DNA of 64,000 nucleotides from Marasmius tenuissimus (lineage: Eukaryota; Basidiomycota; Agaricomycetes; Agaricales; Marasmiaceae): positions 1,054,001-1,118,000 of the forward strand of contig JAQOTA010000060.1 in assembly GCA_029532415.1 (NCBI GenBank), written 5' to 3'. The position numbers and the translations under genes are program-made. The notes under the pieces were generated by a model. The model saw nothing but the letters and a program-made list of their open reading frames with translations. It did no database searches and was not told the origin of the DNA. Shown here in pieces: positions 11,290-24,230 of this stretch; the stretch's first letter is position 1; each line of letters opens with the position of its first letter.

Positions 11290-12817
11290 TCAAAGTCGAC
11301 CAGAAAGCACCTGAGTGCGAAAAAAACCGGCTTGAGGATGGTTTTTCCGGCTCATAGGATCATCCAAGTTCTCCTTTGCACGGATGGCATGAGCACTGTC
11401 CGGCCCGAATTCATCCCGCTTTGCTTCATAGGCCAAACGAGCCCAGTACTTTGCAGATTCCACGTCCGAGACGCTGGCACAAACGTGGGCAGCATCTACG
11501 GCGAAGTCATCGGCATCTGCGAGGTAGCCGTCTTCTCGAAGAAGCCTAATGGACTGAATGACCAGAGAAATGATTCGGTCTCCGTGAGCAGAGGGGTTGT
11601 GCTTGGGCAACCTTTCATATAGCTCCTTTAACTTTGAGCGCCGCGCGTCACTTTTCTCCACTTCATTCTGCGGAAGACTGCATGTTTTACACATGCATTT
11701 GAACCCGTGTGCAAAGTAAAGTCGAGACCTCCGCTGCTCACGAGTGGAGCCGTAGATGTTCCTCCCCTGAATGTATGGGATGAATATCTCTTCTCCTGCC
11801 GCAATGTCGGTTAATGCGTAGATTCGATACTGGTGTTTCTCGTCGTGAAAGGATCCCCTACCGTTGGGAGAACATGAGTGATTGAATTTGGAAGCCGTGA
11901 AGCAGAGCCCAGCAGCGGCAAAGGCATTCGTAGAATATATTTCGCCGAATACGCCCTTCAGAGCGCCAGGCGGTTTGGCATTATGGAGGGATAGCACCTG
12001 GCATAGTTCTGTGGGCGAAAGAGCGCCCACTGCTTGGTGGATTTGAGCATGGGTAGCCACCTCTTCTACAAACGGAACGAGAGGTGCTTCCTCCAAGATA
12101 AGTTCTCCTCGTCGAAGAGTTCGAGTGGCGAATGCACCGTCTCCCGCGAGACCTTCCCGTTTGATGGTGAATGGAAATTCGGAGGAAACCGTGAGGGAGG
12201 TGAAGTGATCTGCTAGGGAGTTCACTTTGACTGCAACACCGGTATCGTCATCGGCATCACGCTCCAAGTCATCCAACGTCTTCCGCTCTTTCGTTATCGC
12301 CAGATATGAGCTGAAATCTGAAGTCAAGGATCAAAAGACGCCCTACTTCGAGTAGATCTTCGTTTTTGAGCACGTACCTTCACGAGCAAGTCTGGCTCCG
12401 GCCTCTCCTTGTCGTTTTCTCGCCTTGCCGCGCCTCAAGAGCGCTTTGGCCTTTTGTGCCTCGGATATTTCTGCGGACGACAGGGCACTGGCAGCATCCC
12501 GTTCAGCTTCAGCCCATCTGCAGGGGATCTGGGTGTCAGTACAAGACCTGGTGGCAGTGAATGAGATCAGAGGACGTACTGGGATAGTTTGAGGTAGACA
12601 AAGGATCGGTTTAATAGGTAGATACCGTTTTTCGGGTCAAGCTTCAATGCGTGGGTATATAGCTCCAGAGCGATACCAAAATCATTCGCGATAAATGCCT
12701 CGTTTCCCTACGGACAGCCAAGGCATCAGGAGTTCATATGAGGGAGAAATCTCAAGCGACGGGCAGATTTCTGGAGCTTACCTTCTTCTTGATGATTTCT
12801 GCGTCGGTGGGCATCAT
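11290..12817 (-). CDS. TPR-SET domain protein (SMYD-like)
   Basis: Start MMPTDAEIIKKK (ATG at 12817). Three small exons encode N-terminal TPR helices (GNEAFIANDFGIALELYTHALKLDP, ending YLKLSQ; then WAEAERDAASAL and KALLRRGKARKRQG). The large last exon carries a split SET domain: GDGAFATRTLRRGELILEEAPLV near its start, then FNHSCSPNGRGSFH (the cofactor and active-site motif NHS-C), AGEEIFIPYI and the post-SET cysteines CMCKTC. A helical C-terminal tail follows. Proteins of this class are lysine methyltransferase candidates acting on histone or other proteins; the substrate here is unknown. The cofactor-binding NHSCSPN motif is intact, so it is likely active. Confidence 0.85.
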
Positions 12818-13885
12818 GATCGTACTCGTATAACGTGTTTATCGATGAGTTTGACCCGGAGGACTTAAGAGAATGAGGGGCATGCAGTCATAGTCCCACA
12901 CACTAGTACTGATTAGACCGGTCGTATTAAACTTCAGTGAAGTAGCGCTTCCAGAGTGGATAACTAGGTTCTCTGAGTGTTCCGCAAATTTAAATTAAGT
13001 TGCATCAAGCGTCAGAGGTTCAAGTTGCCACATCGCGTACTGTAGGTTTACATACCTGCATCTGTTTCAAGCGCTTATAGAGAAAAGACAGGTGGTAAGG
13101 TATTTGGGTCTCGACGTTGTTACGCCTGATGGACAAGGAAACGCGAATACCCAGTTTGGCGGCCGACGTTCGTTTTCCACACCCCAGAGTTTCGGTATGA
13201 AGTCAACGTGCAGAGAAAGAGATAAGTCAAGAGCGAGAGAAAGAAAGAGGCCCAGGTGCCGAGTGAGGTTGAACGCCAAAGTCGGCCCGTGAGAATTCGA
13301 AGGCAGCCGTTCACAGGCGGGTTCCCGCCGTCAAACTTCGCGGATCCAACGCCAGATTCAATCATGTTATTTGAAGTGATAATGTAGATGAGCTCGTTAC
13401 TAGACACAGACATTGGAGGAAGATAGTGATAGACAAACGGTGAGATAGAGGATACCGACACATGAGAGATTGAAAAGACCAGGGTGGTTGGTAAAAGAAG
13501 AAAGGAATGAAGAATGATGTGCAAATGAATCGTATGGGTAGATGATGGTAAAAGGGCCAATACTTCATACTGGCTATCGTAGTACGAGCGGGGCAAGCTA
13601 GACTGCTTGGGGGACAGGAGCATCGCCTGTAATAGGGTGAAAAAGAATGGCGAACGAGAGAGGGAAAAAATATAAACACCTTCCAACAGAAAACCTTCAT
13701 CCGCTCAACCAACAATCTTTACATCGAGATAAAAAAGGAGACCCATAAGTTAGGGTCAACCACAAAAATGAATGATACATTGTTCCTCCTGACGGCACAA
13801 AACCAATAATTTTCGGTTCTCCAAAAGTCTAAGTTTGTTTTCTTCGTCTCCGCAGTCTCGGTTTTTTTTTTCCTTCTGTCTTTTA
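12818..13885. other. Intergenic, SET gene promoter and OPT 3' region
   Basis: About 1.07 kb between two minus-strand genes. It contains a short run of T (near 13861), which would be A-rich on the transcribed strand near the OPT 3' end. Minus-strand reading frames here are hydrophobic and low-complexity and lack ATG starts or family resemblance, so I do not call a gene. Confidence 0.5.
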
Positions 13886-16800
13886 CTACGTCGGCGAGTT
13901 GTTCCACGGGAGGCCGCCTTCCGGTATCTGCTTCAGCGACACACGCATGTAGTCTGCGGTCTGCGTGTAAACCCTGTTACCCCACCAGTCGATGTCGATG
14001 TTGCCGTTCTTGGGGAACTTGAAGCAAATAAGGGCGTCAGTACAAGGATGGAAATGGAAGCAACGACAACGTACCTGCAGCGTAAAGAAGATGAATATCA
14101 AACTCAATACGCTACCGCAGTCCAAAGCAGCGCTCGTCACATAGTTGAACTTGGCCCACCAAGCGAAACTCCTCTTCCGTATCAAGTACTGGAACACGAA
14201 TCCGACAACAAACCACGACGAGTAGTTGATGCCAGTCGCAGGGGGGATCGCAGAGACGCCGTTGAGGATGACTGGTATGGATATATACTTTACCCAGGAG
14301 TTCGGGTATCGACGTTGCCAGAAGTAGAATGGCAAAGGAAGGAAGGCACCGATAGCGATGGCGTACAAGTGAGGGTGGTAAGGCGATCCAGTCCCGAATT
14401 GACGAGTGGGACCAATGAGACCCCTGCAAAAAGTCAGCGGCGGGCTTTATGAGGTGCAACTCTGTACTCACCAGACAGCGGAAGCAGTGAAGAACACTTG
14501 ATTGTGTGGACAGGTCAAGTTCGACGTCTGTTTCGGCGAGCAAATATCGGGAACATAATCGAAGATCCACGTCTTGACACCGACTTGGACAAAGGCCGCC
14601 AAGATAGTTGCAACCAATTGGACTTGAAGGAACGAGTGTTAGCGTATTGTCCGATCCAATAACGTCGGTTCAAAACACACCAATGAATGTCGCTCTTGGA
14701 GGAACCTTGACGTAATGGCCCAGCTTCAAATCCTGGACAAAGCTCGTAGCTTCTGTCAATGTCTGCACCGAATAACTCTTGAAGACCATGTTAGCCAATG
14801 GATTCCCAGGAAGGAGAGAGCCAGGGATGATTTGTGCGAGCAAATTCAGAGTGATCTACAGGGAAACAATCTCATGAGTGATGAAACGGGGTATATGAAG
14901 GTATAGATTTACCGCTTGTCCCGTCATTGCGTAGATGAATCCGCTGGGCAAGACGTAGAGCACAGGCAACAACACCGCCAAAACCAGCATCCAGACTGGA
15001 ATCTCAGTGTGCCAAACCTCCACGGCGACGATTGCGAGGGAGAAGAATGTCAAAAATGCCACGCCGTACCACCAGTCGGGCACTTCGGGGTATTGCCTCA
15101 TCAACTTCGCATGAATGTCGTCCCTCTCCACTCTTATCTTCTTGATACCGTTGAGTAAGGAGCGACCGTGATACAGCAAGGTGTGCGTGATGACGCAGGT
15201 GGAAAGGGCGAAGGCAATGAGATAACAAACAGCGTACGTCGCTGGGAGATAGAGCGGCGAGTAGTTTCGGTAGGCCTCGGGGTCAAACGTATCGTCGGGC
15301 TTGAGAACAGTCGCAACGTCATAAACCTTGCCGAAACGATCGTATGGTTGACTATCAGATATGGGGAAGTAGGCGAGATCCCAGGACTGGTTTGACGGAT
15401 CAGAGGGATATCAAGCGCGGGGAAACTGATGATACTCACGTTCGTGTAGTACAAAATTGGTGTCAAGATCCAATAGAACAAAACAAAGCCCAGGAACACG
15501 TGAACCTGAGCCCACCACGGAACCATGAGAGGACTTCCGATCCAGATGATCTGCGTCCAATCAAAAGTGATGAAGCTCATACCAAGCCCACTCGCGACAC
15601 CGAACAACTGGTTCACAGGAACGTTATTCGGAGCAGCCCAGCAGATGAATGAGAATATGCTGAGCGCACGGAAAAGGAATCCTGGGAGGAAGAAAAACAG
15701 GAAGGCGCCGCAGAAAACCCACATGAAGAATCTGTAACGGGTGATCCTTCTGGTGGCAGGGCCGCCCGTCTGCTGGGCAGCGACGACGCCACCAGGCACG
15801 ACTGTACTTTGCATACCGACCGCGGGGTTTTCTTCCTCTTCTTCCTCTGCGTGCAGGGTGTTTAGTAGCGTACAGGCGACGAGGTTCTGAGGCCAGACCA
15901 TACTCGCTGGCCAAACCAGGAATCTCCTGCAGATCCCGGCGAGACCGAAACCAGTGAGCTGGGTAGCCATGACGAGAACAAGGGAAAACCAATATCCCCA
16001 TTCCTTCCTGTAGTAAATTTCCGATACGACAATGGCGTTGATAGCATACGGGGAACTGACGGCCACGTTAGCCATGATGAATACGAGAACATGCTCCTTA
16101 ATGTTCCATGGCCCAGGATTCAGCGAGAATTCGAGGGAGCGGGGCTGCGCGAGTGAGGTCAAACTGTTCACCCATTTGGATCGGATCTTTTGGGAGAAGG
16201 TGAGTTTGGGAGCCGGTGCCGGCACACCAGGTGGGGTAGCAGGATTGGTAGTGGTTTTGCCGGCGGAGGACGGAGTTAGGGGACGGGGTACCAGGAAGGA
16301 AGGGAGATGTGGGAGGGGAATTCGATAGGTGGTGATGGGCAGTGTGAAAGCTAGAAATTTTCCAAAGGGGTAAGAAACGAGAAGTAGCGCAAGAGGGACG
16401 ATAGCGGGGGCGGGATTTCGGAAGTTGAAGAATACGTTGAGGGCACTATACCGAGATATAGTAAGCACAGACTGAATGATAGTAAAGCAGAAGTACGTAC
16501 GCGCTAGCCAGACAAAGGATTAGCCCGACAAACCACATCCGCAGAGTGAGCGCTGGCATGTCTGGGTCGTCGATATTGGAGACTGAAGCTCTGACTTCAG
16601 GATACGGGGAGTCCTCCTCCTCAATAGCCTCAAGGTCAAACTCCATTTTGATACTTCCTTCCCTACTCTCTGCCATGTCGTAGTCGTACTCATCGCCCAA
16701 ACTTTCGCCCACGCTGTCAATATCGGCAGATTTGAGGCGAGAAGCCCCAGCGCCAGTGCCTGCGGATTCTATATCTCGATGGCGTCCCTTGTCTGACGGA

Positions 16801-17243
16801 GGATTGTTGGGCGACCCAGGTATTGAGACTCTGATCTGTCTCGACGAGGTCGTTGTTGGGCGCGAGTTGATTCTATTGAGACGTACGTCGTTGGGATTAG
16901 TGTTAAGATCGTGAGAGGCCGTGGAAGGTGGAGATTGAGGTTGAGGTAGAGCATGAGTAGGAGGGTAGTCTGCGGGGAATCTGGCACTGGGGTCGAATGT
17001 AGGCGATGGATAGGACAATGCTGCTTGCTGTCGCTGCTGCTGTTGGTGTTCTTGTTGCTCGGCCGTTGTCGGAGGTTGAAACGCAAAAACGTCTTCATCG
17101 TCGCTCTCATCCTCATACTCGTCCTCTTCTTCATAAGCATCGTAGGCGAAGTGCTGGTCTTGCTCTTGGTGCTGATGATAGTGACGAGGGCCCCCCGCCG
17201 ACGTCGTGGGACGAGCAGCGGAGGATGTGTTTGGACGTTGCAT
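13886..17243 (-). CDS. OPT family oligopeptide/siderophore-type transporter
   Basis: Large multi-exon polytopic membrane protein that would import small peptides, or related substrates such as glutathione or metal chelates, by proton coupling. The ATG at 17243 (MQRPNTSSAARP) opens a roughly 230-residue acidic, Gln/Pro-rich cytosolic head (EEEDEYEDESDDEDVF). The first membrane span then begins at LRMWFVGLILCLASA. The OPT core is recognisable in FSLNPGPWNIKEHVLVFIMAN, AVSSPYAINAIVV, FDWTQIIWIGSPLMVPWW and NEFAQIIPG-like text near 14830. The C-terminal part includes PPATGINYSSWFVVGFVFQYLIRKR and ends TADYMRVSLKQIPEGGLPWNNSPT. The reading frame is open further upstream of 17243 but has no earlier ATG. 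The specific substrate is unknown. Confidence 0.88.
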
Positions 17244-20200
17244 GACTGTGCTACTGCAGGGGATGCAGGCAGTGAGCGACGAGGAATAGCCTGGGGTACT
17301 GTTGGCGGCGGTTGAGAAGGATGGCAAAGACTGGTACAGATTGAGTAACCTGTTACTTTACCCACCAGTTTCCCAGGCACAATCACTATTTGCCCTTTAT
17401 TTGTACCCCGAATTGCTTCCCTGTCTAGCTCTAATTTTTCCCAGAGCTACAAATTTACCCAGAGCTCCTGTCTCCCGATTCTATCAACGTTCCCAAACTG
17501 CTCCCTGACTTGGACGACATATATATGACCCTCGACGGCCTGTATTTACTCGAGCAATCGTCCTGAAGCCCTGCTAGCCCGCCCAGGAACCGACTAAGGG
17601 ATTCGCCTGGTATCCATGTTGATAATCAAAGTGGTACCTGAACTTTCCTGTTCGATCATTCGGCTGCTACCGAATCACCGGAATGATCATCCTGGGAGCA
17701 CTTACTCAGAAGGTGTTGATAGTGTACTTGCAAGGCCCCAACCTCATCGTGTTTTCATCAGATAGCCCTGCTGTGCTTTCAATGATTCCCGAGACCAGCA
17801 GTGTTCCTTACTACAGTCAGGAACAGAGGCATTTGCTCATGTTGCCGTCAAACACACTCTAACCACGCCGTAGTCATTAGTTGAATTCGGAGCGCTCGCA
17901 TGTCGTAAGTATTTCGTTCTACACTTTTGGAATGTTCCAAAAACTTGCCACTCTAGATGAAGTCACTTGTACGGGCCGAGACAGGTCCACTTCTATAGCA
18001 GGGCTCGTTCATACAGCAGAAAGTATATGACAGACAGGCGGTCACCTCAGGCTCAAGACGCCTCCGGCGAATTGAAAGAGGTGGCGCGCTTGGTACGGGC
18101 TCCATTACGACGGCAGACAAGCTTCCTCGTGCTTCCGCCCAGACCGATTATCCCATACATGGTCAGGAGCTTTGACCCAACCTAACCGCCAAAGCCTAGT
18201 TCAGGGTTCTATGTACTTACCGCTGGCATTACATTCACTCGACTCTGGAAACCAGGGACGAGCAAGGGGCAAATAGTCTGTGGCATGACCAGTCACCACA
18301 GCGAAAACAAGCTCGCCGGATTTAGGACATATGTGCGACGAATTTTGAAGCTGACCTATCCCTAAGTGCCGCCCCGGGTCAGCCTTGGATGTTCGATTAG
18401 ACGGGGTTTGAATCAAGCTACCGATCATTACGAACTCTTGGGACGAGGCGAAGGCGGGTACATGGTCTCCAAGTACCGTCGTCGAGGACGTTGGATCATT
18501 ACCAGCCTCGAATAGATGCCAGATTGACCGAGTGTAGAGTCCACGATGCCGTACGAAGGATAGTATACACACTTGTACTCATCGTAGCGGGCGACAAGTT
18601 CTGCTAGTCAAGTTCTCTGGTCTGGGACTCCTGAGGGGAGAGGAATCCGAGTCGGTGTCCGCTTGGCTCTCGACAGATCGACGGATAGATCGACCAGATA
18701 CACGAGCGGGACACTTGCGTGACATTTGGGAAACCACGCTGCCATCGAAGCGAAAGAGTTGTGGAGCAGTTCCTTGTCCGCTTCACAGAGCCGGCTGGTT
18801 CTTTAACATGGGATGGCCGAGCAGTCTCAGGTACCGCACTGGAAGGCGCGGCGACTGGATACTGAGCATGGACCCTCATATAACGAAACGGATGTTGTAT
18901 ACTTGTCGGCGTTGGTGTGGTAAGGTCCAGGCACGGCAGGGTAAAACCAGCAGGACAAACAGGAGTAGCCTGTGCCTGTGGACCGAAGGGATGGTGTTCC
19001 CACACAACTCCTAGAATGGTTGGAATGGAAGGTTCGAGTTGAGCATTTGACGTACATCAGTCTGTTGTCAGTCGCTGAGAACCCCCGGACAGGTGTATCA
19101 CACCTTTCGGAACGAGGAGAGGGAGAGGAGGTGACGGGTGTACTTACGTCGTAACTCGTGCAAAAGGCGCTGTTTCGGCACAATCGATGTTGCTGATCTT
19201 GAAAGAGCGATTGACCTGAGAAACAGAAGCGGCGTTGAACGTTGAAGTCCCGGATATTTGGACCCTAGCCCAGAGTTAGTAGCATGCGCATGCACTGATC
19301 GAGACAGAAAGGGCGACAAAATTACTGTGATGTCGATGGAGTTGATGATGGTTGACCGAAGGACAGGCGCACCGTATAATCCATTCCGGGTCCGCTTCAG
19401 AACACCGTAGGGTAGTGATCTATGTGTATTAAGGGCCTCCAAGGCGGGGCTGCATGCACATAACTAGGTGGCACCGGGAAGAAGCTGCGAGCCTTGGGTT
19501 TTTGTGGACTCAGGAGTGTAATATCTGGAGATCAATCAGTGACGGACATTTTCGCAAGAAGCTCAAAACAGAAGATGGACGTGCGATAAAATGACCATTG
19601 GCTCTATGCAAGGGATGATTATCGACTCTGAAACACGGAAAGGTTGCCTGGGCAAGCCAACCCTTGTACAGCAGTAAGACTAGGACGAGCGAAGGAGGCA
19701 ACAAGGGCGCTACGGTGTACCTGAATCACATTGGATGCAAGATTTGTTGAGAACGCGGTGTGAGCAGCAGGTAATTGAATAAAGAAAGGATGTGGACAGT
19801 GCAGATGCCAATCCTGGTCAACAGCACTTACGTCATCCCATCTGAGGTGACTTTGTCGGCATTTGCCGAAATTGGTAAAGGCGACGTTCCGCTGTGTTTG
19901 ACTTTCGACAAAGAGGTTGTGTTGGTGCTCCGTCGATAACCACCTGATCTAGCAAGTGACACGAGAAGTATACGGAGATATAACCTGGAGAATAGCCGAC
20001 AAAAGTCCGTTGGAAGCTTCGTGGCCGCTGCTAAAGATCCAGAACTTGTGGTTCTTTCATTTTGCACTGAAAAGCCGGGGCATGTCGTACTATTCGTCGG
20101 GAATCCGCGTGTGCATCCTGACCGCGACTGACCCCTGGCCGTTTCTCGCCAGGAGGTCAAATCTTGTTAGTCTCGAACAATCCGCTTGAGAATAGCGTGC

Positions 20201-20609
20201 AATACCTACCTGAATGAAGGTCATCATGAGCTGAGAATTCTATCCTCTTTTCCATTCTTGGTAGCGATGATACCACGTCGAGGCTCTACCGGAAACTTCG
20301 GGCGAACTTCTTTATACCATCTTACATAAAGGCTCGTCGTATTCTCTCTTTCGCCATATATTGGGGATATGCTAACGATGCAATGTCTGCTCTCATTAAT
20401 AATAATATACCCTTACTAGGTTGTCCTCCTGGCTGGTTCTCCCTGAGGTGTCATTTCTGCTAAACTTATAGCCTGCTGCGGTCTGTGGGAGGCGTGGGAC
20501 ATTTTAGGCCACCGGCGATAATCAGTGGGTCCTCGGATCCGCGTCTGGGGCCAAAAGCGATGAACAGTGATTATGCCTACTACACTAAGGGTTCATCCCT
20601 ACCGTCATT
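17244..20609. other. 3.4-kb stretch without a confident gene; coding-like fragments on minus strand
   Basis: No continuous gene model convinced me. Minus-strand pieces look coding-like but change frame: MEKRIEFSAHDDLHS after a TATA-like GGTATAAAG (near 20310), RFDLLARNGQGSVAVRMHTR (20100-20180), QISGTSTFNAASVSQVNRSF (near 19230) and LLHNSFASMAAWFPKCHASV (near 18730). Some of this recalls the beta-rich repeats of the membrane-protein family at 8-10 kb. It could be a decayed relative or a many-exon gene I failed to assemble. 17330-17900 looks like plain promoter or spacer DNA. Confidence 0.35.
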
Positions 20610-23600
20610 ATGCAGAGGTCTCCTCCAACACCGAAAGAAGCAGAAGTATGTTCTCTCAACTCTCTAATATACCTCTCAGCTCACTCCCCTTCTAGTCGGC
20701 ATATACGAAAGCTACCAAGGCAGAAATAGCAAAAGATTTCGATTCGGCTTTCCAGAATTATTTCAAATCAGCCGATCTATTTCTCCACCTCAGCAGAACA
20801 AATGTAGGGGACGAAAGGAAGAAGGAGAAATGGAAAAACGATGCCAGTAGAGCTTTGCAACGAGCAGAGAAGATCAAACATTTCATTGATCGGTCGAATG
20901 AAGCACGTCAACCACCGACTGCTGGTGCTAGCACAAAGGAAGAACTAGCAAGCCAGCAACAAACACACTTGACGCCCGTTTCTATCGACCCATTTTCCGC
21001 GCGTATGTACGCGATACCCTTATGCTACACTCGACCGGCTGACGCGACCCCCCACCATAGAGCAGCAATCAGCCCAGCTGAAGAAAGGCGGCACGGCTAA
21101 TGGATTATCACTGCCTTTATGGGAGGAGGGCTCCGACTGCAGCATGTACGTCTCGAATAATCCTCTTCACGGCGACCTGCTTGCTCAACATGTCTTCCAA
21201 GTTCTAATCCACGGCTTTCTCCGGTTCAGCAAGAGATGTCGGCAGTCTGGCGAGCCCCGAGCGAGGCTGAATGTTCATTTTCGATGTCGTCAGTCATATT
21301 GCCACACGATATTTCACAGAATGTTATTGCAGACTGTTCAGTCTGTGCATCGATTGCCGTCTGTCTCGAGCACGCCCGCAGGTTCGGCACTAATGTACGA
21401 CGTCTCGATTTCAACTGTTTCTCAAACGCTTATTGAAATACGCACTAGCTCGCAGGATCGATTCTACACCCCCGCTCAGAGACCGTCTATGACCTCAAGA
21501 TATTCTACAACGGTGCATGGAGAAAGGTAGTCAAGTCTGAGTCTTTATCTTACTGTGGAGTCTTTCCGGATTCACACGTTTTACTAGATTGGTAGGTGGT
21601 GTCTTACAAGTCTTGGAAGCATTGGCCAATTCATTTTAACAGCTATTAACAACGAGCTGCCGTTTCATCCGGAGCTCGGGGTACCTCTGTGCTTGGCTTG
21701 CTCACCTCAAGACGATGTGCGAGGCCCAGTATTATGGCCTACACTTGTGGAGAAAGGGGTAGCGCCTTTCCTTGACTTCCTTGACCTCTTCGTTGACCTG
21801 CAACGTGTAGTACATGAAGTTGATGGGAGGTTATGATTTTCCCGGCTCGTCGGTGTTTTCAAGCGCCATATCACACGGAAAACTGACGCATTTAATCGCT
21901 CAGGAATTCCAGTATTGACATCCAGTAGGTCCTTCGTACCTTTTGAATGCTCTGCCATATTCCTCACGACCCAACAAGTGCCTTGGTTGGATGGGTACCA
22001 GAACATCTAAACATCAGAAGGTTCATCTTTTACGCTGGCTCTTCTTGTAGTTACTGAATCTCACGTCGTAGTTCCTCATTTGAGCGGGAACGCACCTGGA
22101 CAAGATTAGTCGATGGCTTCCTACAAGGCAAGTCCAATAGGGGATAAGCTCTATTCTGTCGGGCTCATGGCTAAGCAGGGCACTGCATGATTACTGTTGG
22201 GACCAGCGGCATTCAACTCGGCAACCAAACTGAGTTCCAACTTCTCCCTTCCCATAGCTATGCGGTCATCGGTGAGCGCGACTACTAAAGGAACGAAGGT
22301 TAAGGCTCACCGTCAGTAAAGACGTACAGGACGTTGAGAACGAGCGCTACATCACCATATTGGACCCCTGGGTACGCCCCGCGGAGTCAAGCGCACCTTC
22401 CGAACAACCTTCTCGTGCGTCCTGATTTCACACAGTCAGTGCTCGACGTCGAATGGTACTTCAGGAATTTTAAACATCAGCTGGTCACAAGCACTCAACA
22501 TATTCGAGGGCATATATCTTAGTTGGGACCCGAAGATATGGCCAAACACTTTGATTCATCATGGGTAGGTTCTGAAGCCGCCTATTCTCAAACGCCATTC
22601 ACACACCACACTATTGAGGTCATGGGAAGCAACAGACGCCAATACGTGTCAGTGTCTTCCAACCAAGGGTTTTACTACGCTGAACTACTTTTGCACATCC
22701 AGCTTCTTCAGAGGTTCGAGCCACGATAACGTCCAAATCAGGCCAGGACGAAGAGATTTTAGTTCTTCTCTCACGACATATTCTCGACACCCGGAAGACC
22801 TCGGATTACATGGCACTGAAGGTCCAATTAGAAGATGATGAAGTGGATATCCTGGCGGAGAACCACCACAGTTCTCACGCGATATCTACCAAGGTTAGAC
22901 TTTTCCCGCTCGATCAGGCAACATCTGAGTGATTTATCAGGGCAGCTATACCAATAGCCCTCACATCTCGGTATAACTTATAACTGCCCAGCCCGCTACT
23001 GATACTGAATAGTCTTCAGACCCGACTATCAATACCAGGTTCTAGACTCTCCGACGCCTCTTCAGCAATGCTTTCTATCTCTGCATTATTTGATGGACAA
23101 TCTTCGAATGTTGGCTACACTATCACCGTGTACGCGGGATCCCAGGTGGGGATTACATGGACAAACAGGCCACGGACGTCGATGTACAGAGAAAAGGGAA
23201 GCATCGTAGGATAACCCCCTTCCCGAATCTGGCTGACCCTGCTCAAACCTGTAGATTTCTGGGTCGTTTACAAATAAAACCGCCGGAGGAAACCCAACAT
23301 ATCCGAGCTTTATGTTCAATCCACAGTACCACATACGCGTGCCCGAACAATACACAGCCAGGAAGAAGTCACACACCACGTTTACTCTTGAAGGAAGCAA
23401 GGAATTACCCATGCAGATCATGATCGTGTGGTCTGAAGGCCAACGCCTAACTGAGTAAGAGGATTTGGTCCGCAGGCTTATCGCTTCACCTCATAGCCTC
23501 CCTAGACTCTCCGAAAAGGATATCGTCGCGTCCTCCGGAACCTACAGTTATGGCTTAGCCAGAATTTCGACGCGGCTCTCTGGTACGTTCCAAACGTCCG

Positions 23601-24221
23601 GCCCTAGATTCATCACTGACAGTTTGCACAGCTGGGAACTACAATGTCGTCGTCTCAGCCTTTGAGCCCCGACATACTGGTGATTTCAAACTGGACATTG
23701 CGAGCGACTCAAGGTTCATGACCACAGCAATCCAACAAGAGGGTGCTGGTATGTTTAGTAAAACAGTACGGGACTCCTGGTAAGGTTCTCAACCTTCTTG
23801 TCCATTCACAAATTCTGAACGGCTATGTCCAGGACAGGGACCACTGCCGCAAGCGCCCCCAATTTTGAGTTTAGTCTGCTATCTCCCGCAAAATTCCAGT
23901 TCGTAGCAAGCCACCTTACTACAGTGAAGCATCTGACCTGACCGTTGCAGAGTCCGCCTCCAGCTCGATCAATCTCAGTCGTCCTCCCCTTTGAATGTCT
24001 CCATCTATACTGCCTCTCAGGCCCCCACAGCCAAACTTGTTGCCAGTTCCGGAGACTACAGCGACGCCTTATCTGGTGTTATTACTCCCTTGGTGCATTT
24101 ACCAAAGGGGAGGTACTGGATTGTCCCGTCGACCTATAATCCCGGAATGAAGGCCTCATTCAGGTTGATTGTGTATGGCACTGTGTCGGTAGAGCCACGA
24201 AAGGTCGCACAGAACGGCTAA
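20610..24221 (+). CDS. RIM13: RIM13/PalB calpain-like cysteine protease
   Basis: Many-exon gene for the calpain-like protease of the fungal alkaline-pH pathway, which processes the Rim101/PacC transcription factor. Exon 1 is MQRSPPTPKEAE. The second exon gives an N-terminal MIT-type helical domain (AKDFDSAFQNYFKSADLFLHL, then RALQRAEKIKHFID) that would tether it to ESCRT-III. The catalytic Cys is in ADCSVCASIAV (near 21335), the His in LLPSHSYAVI (near 22260), and the last triad region is in TILDPW (near 22360). Next comes WSQALNIFEGIYLSWDP, characteristic of PalB. The C-terminal calpain-III-like domains include SSNVGYTITVYAG, GGNPTYPSFMFNPQYHIRV and STYNPGMKASFRLIVYGTV, the usual PalB ending. 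About a dozen short introns are implied; several borders are unverified. All triad motifs look intact. Confidence 0.88.
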
Positions 24222-24230
24222 TTCGGCAGA

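Noticed and set aside
13120..13686. 188-codon minus-strand frame downstream of the OPT gene
   Set aside because: It begins at a TTG codon rather than ATG, is low-complexity and hydrophobic, lies in the OPT 3' region and resembles no family.
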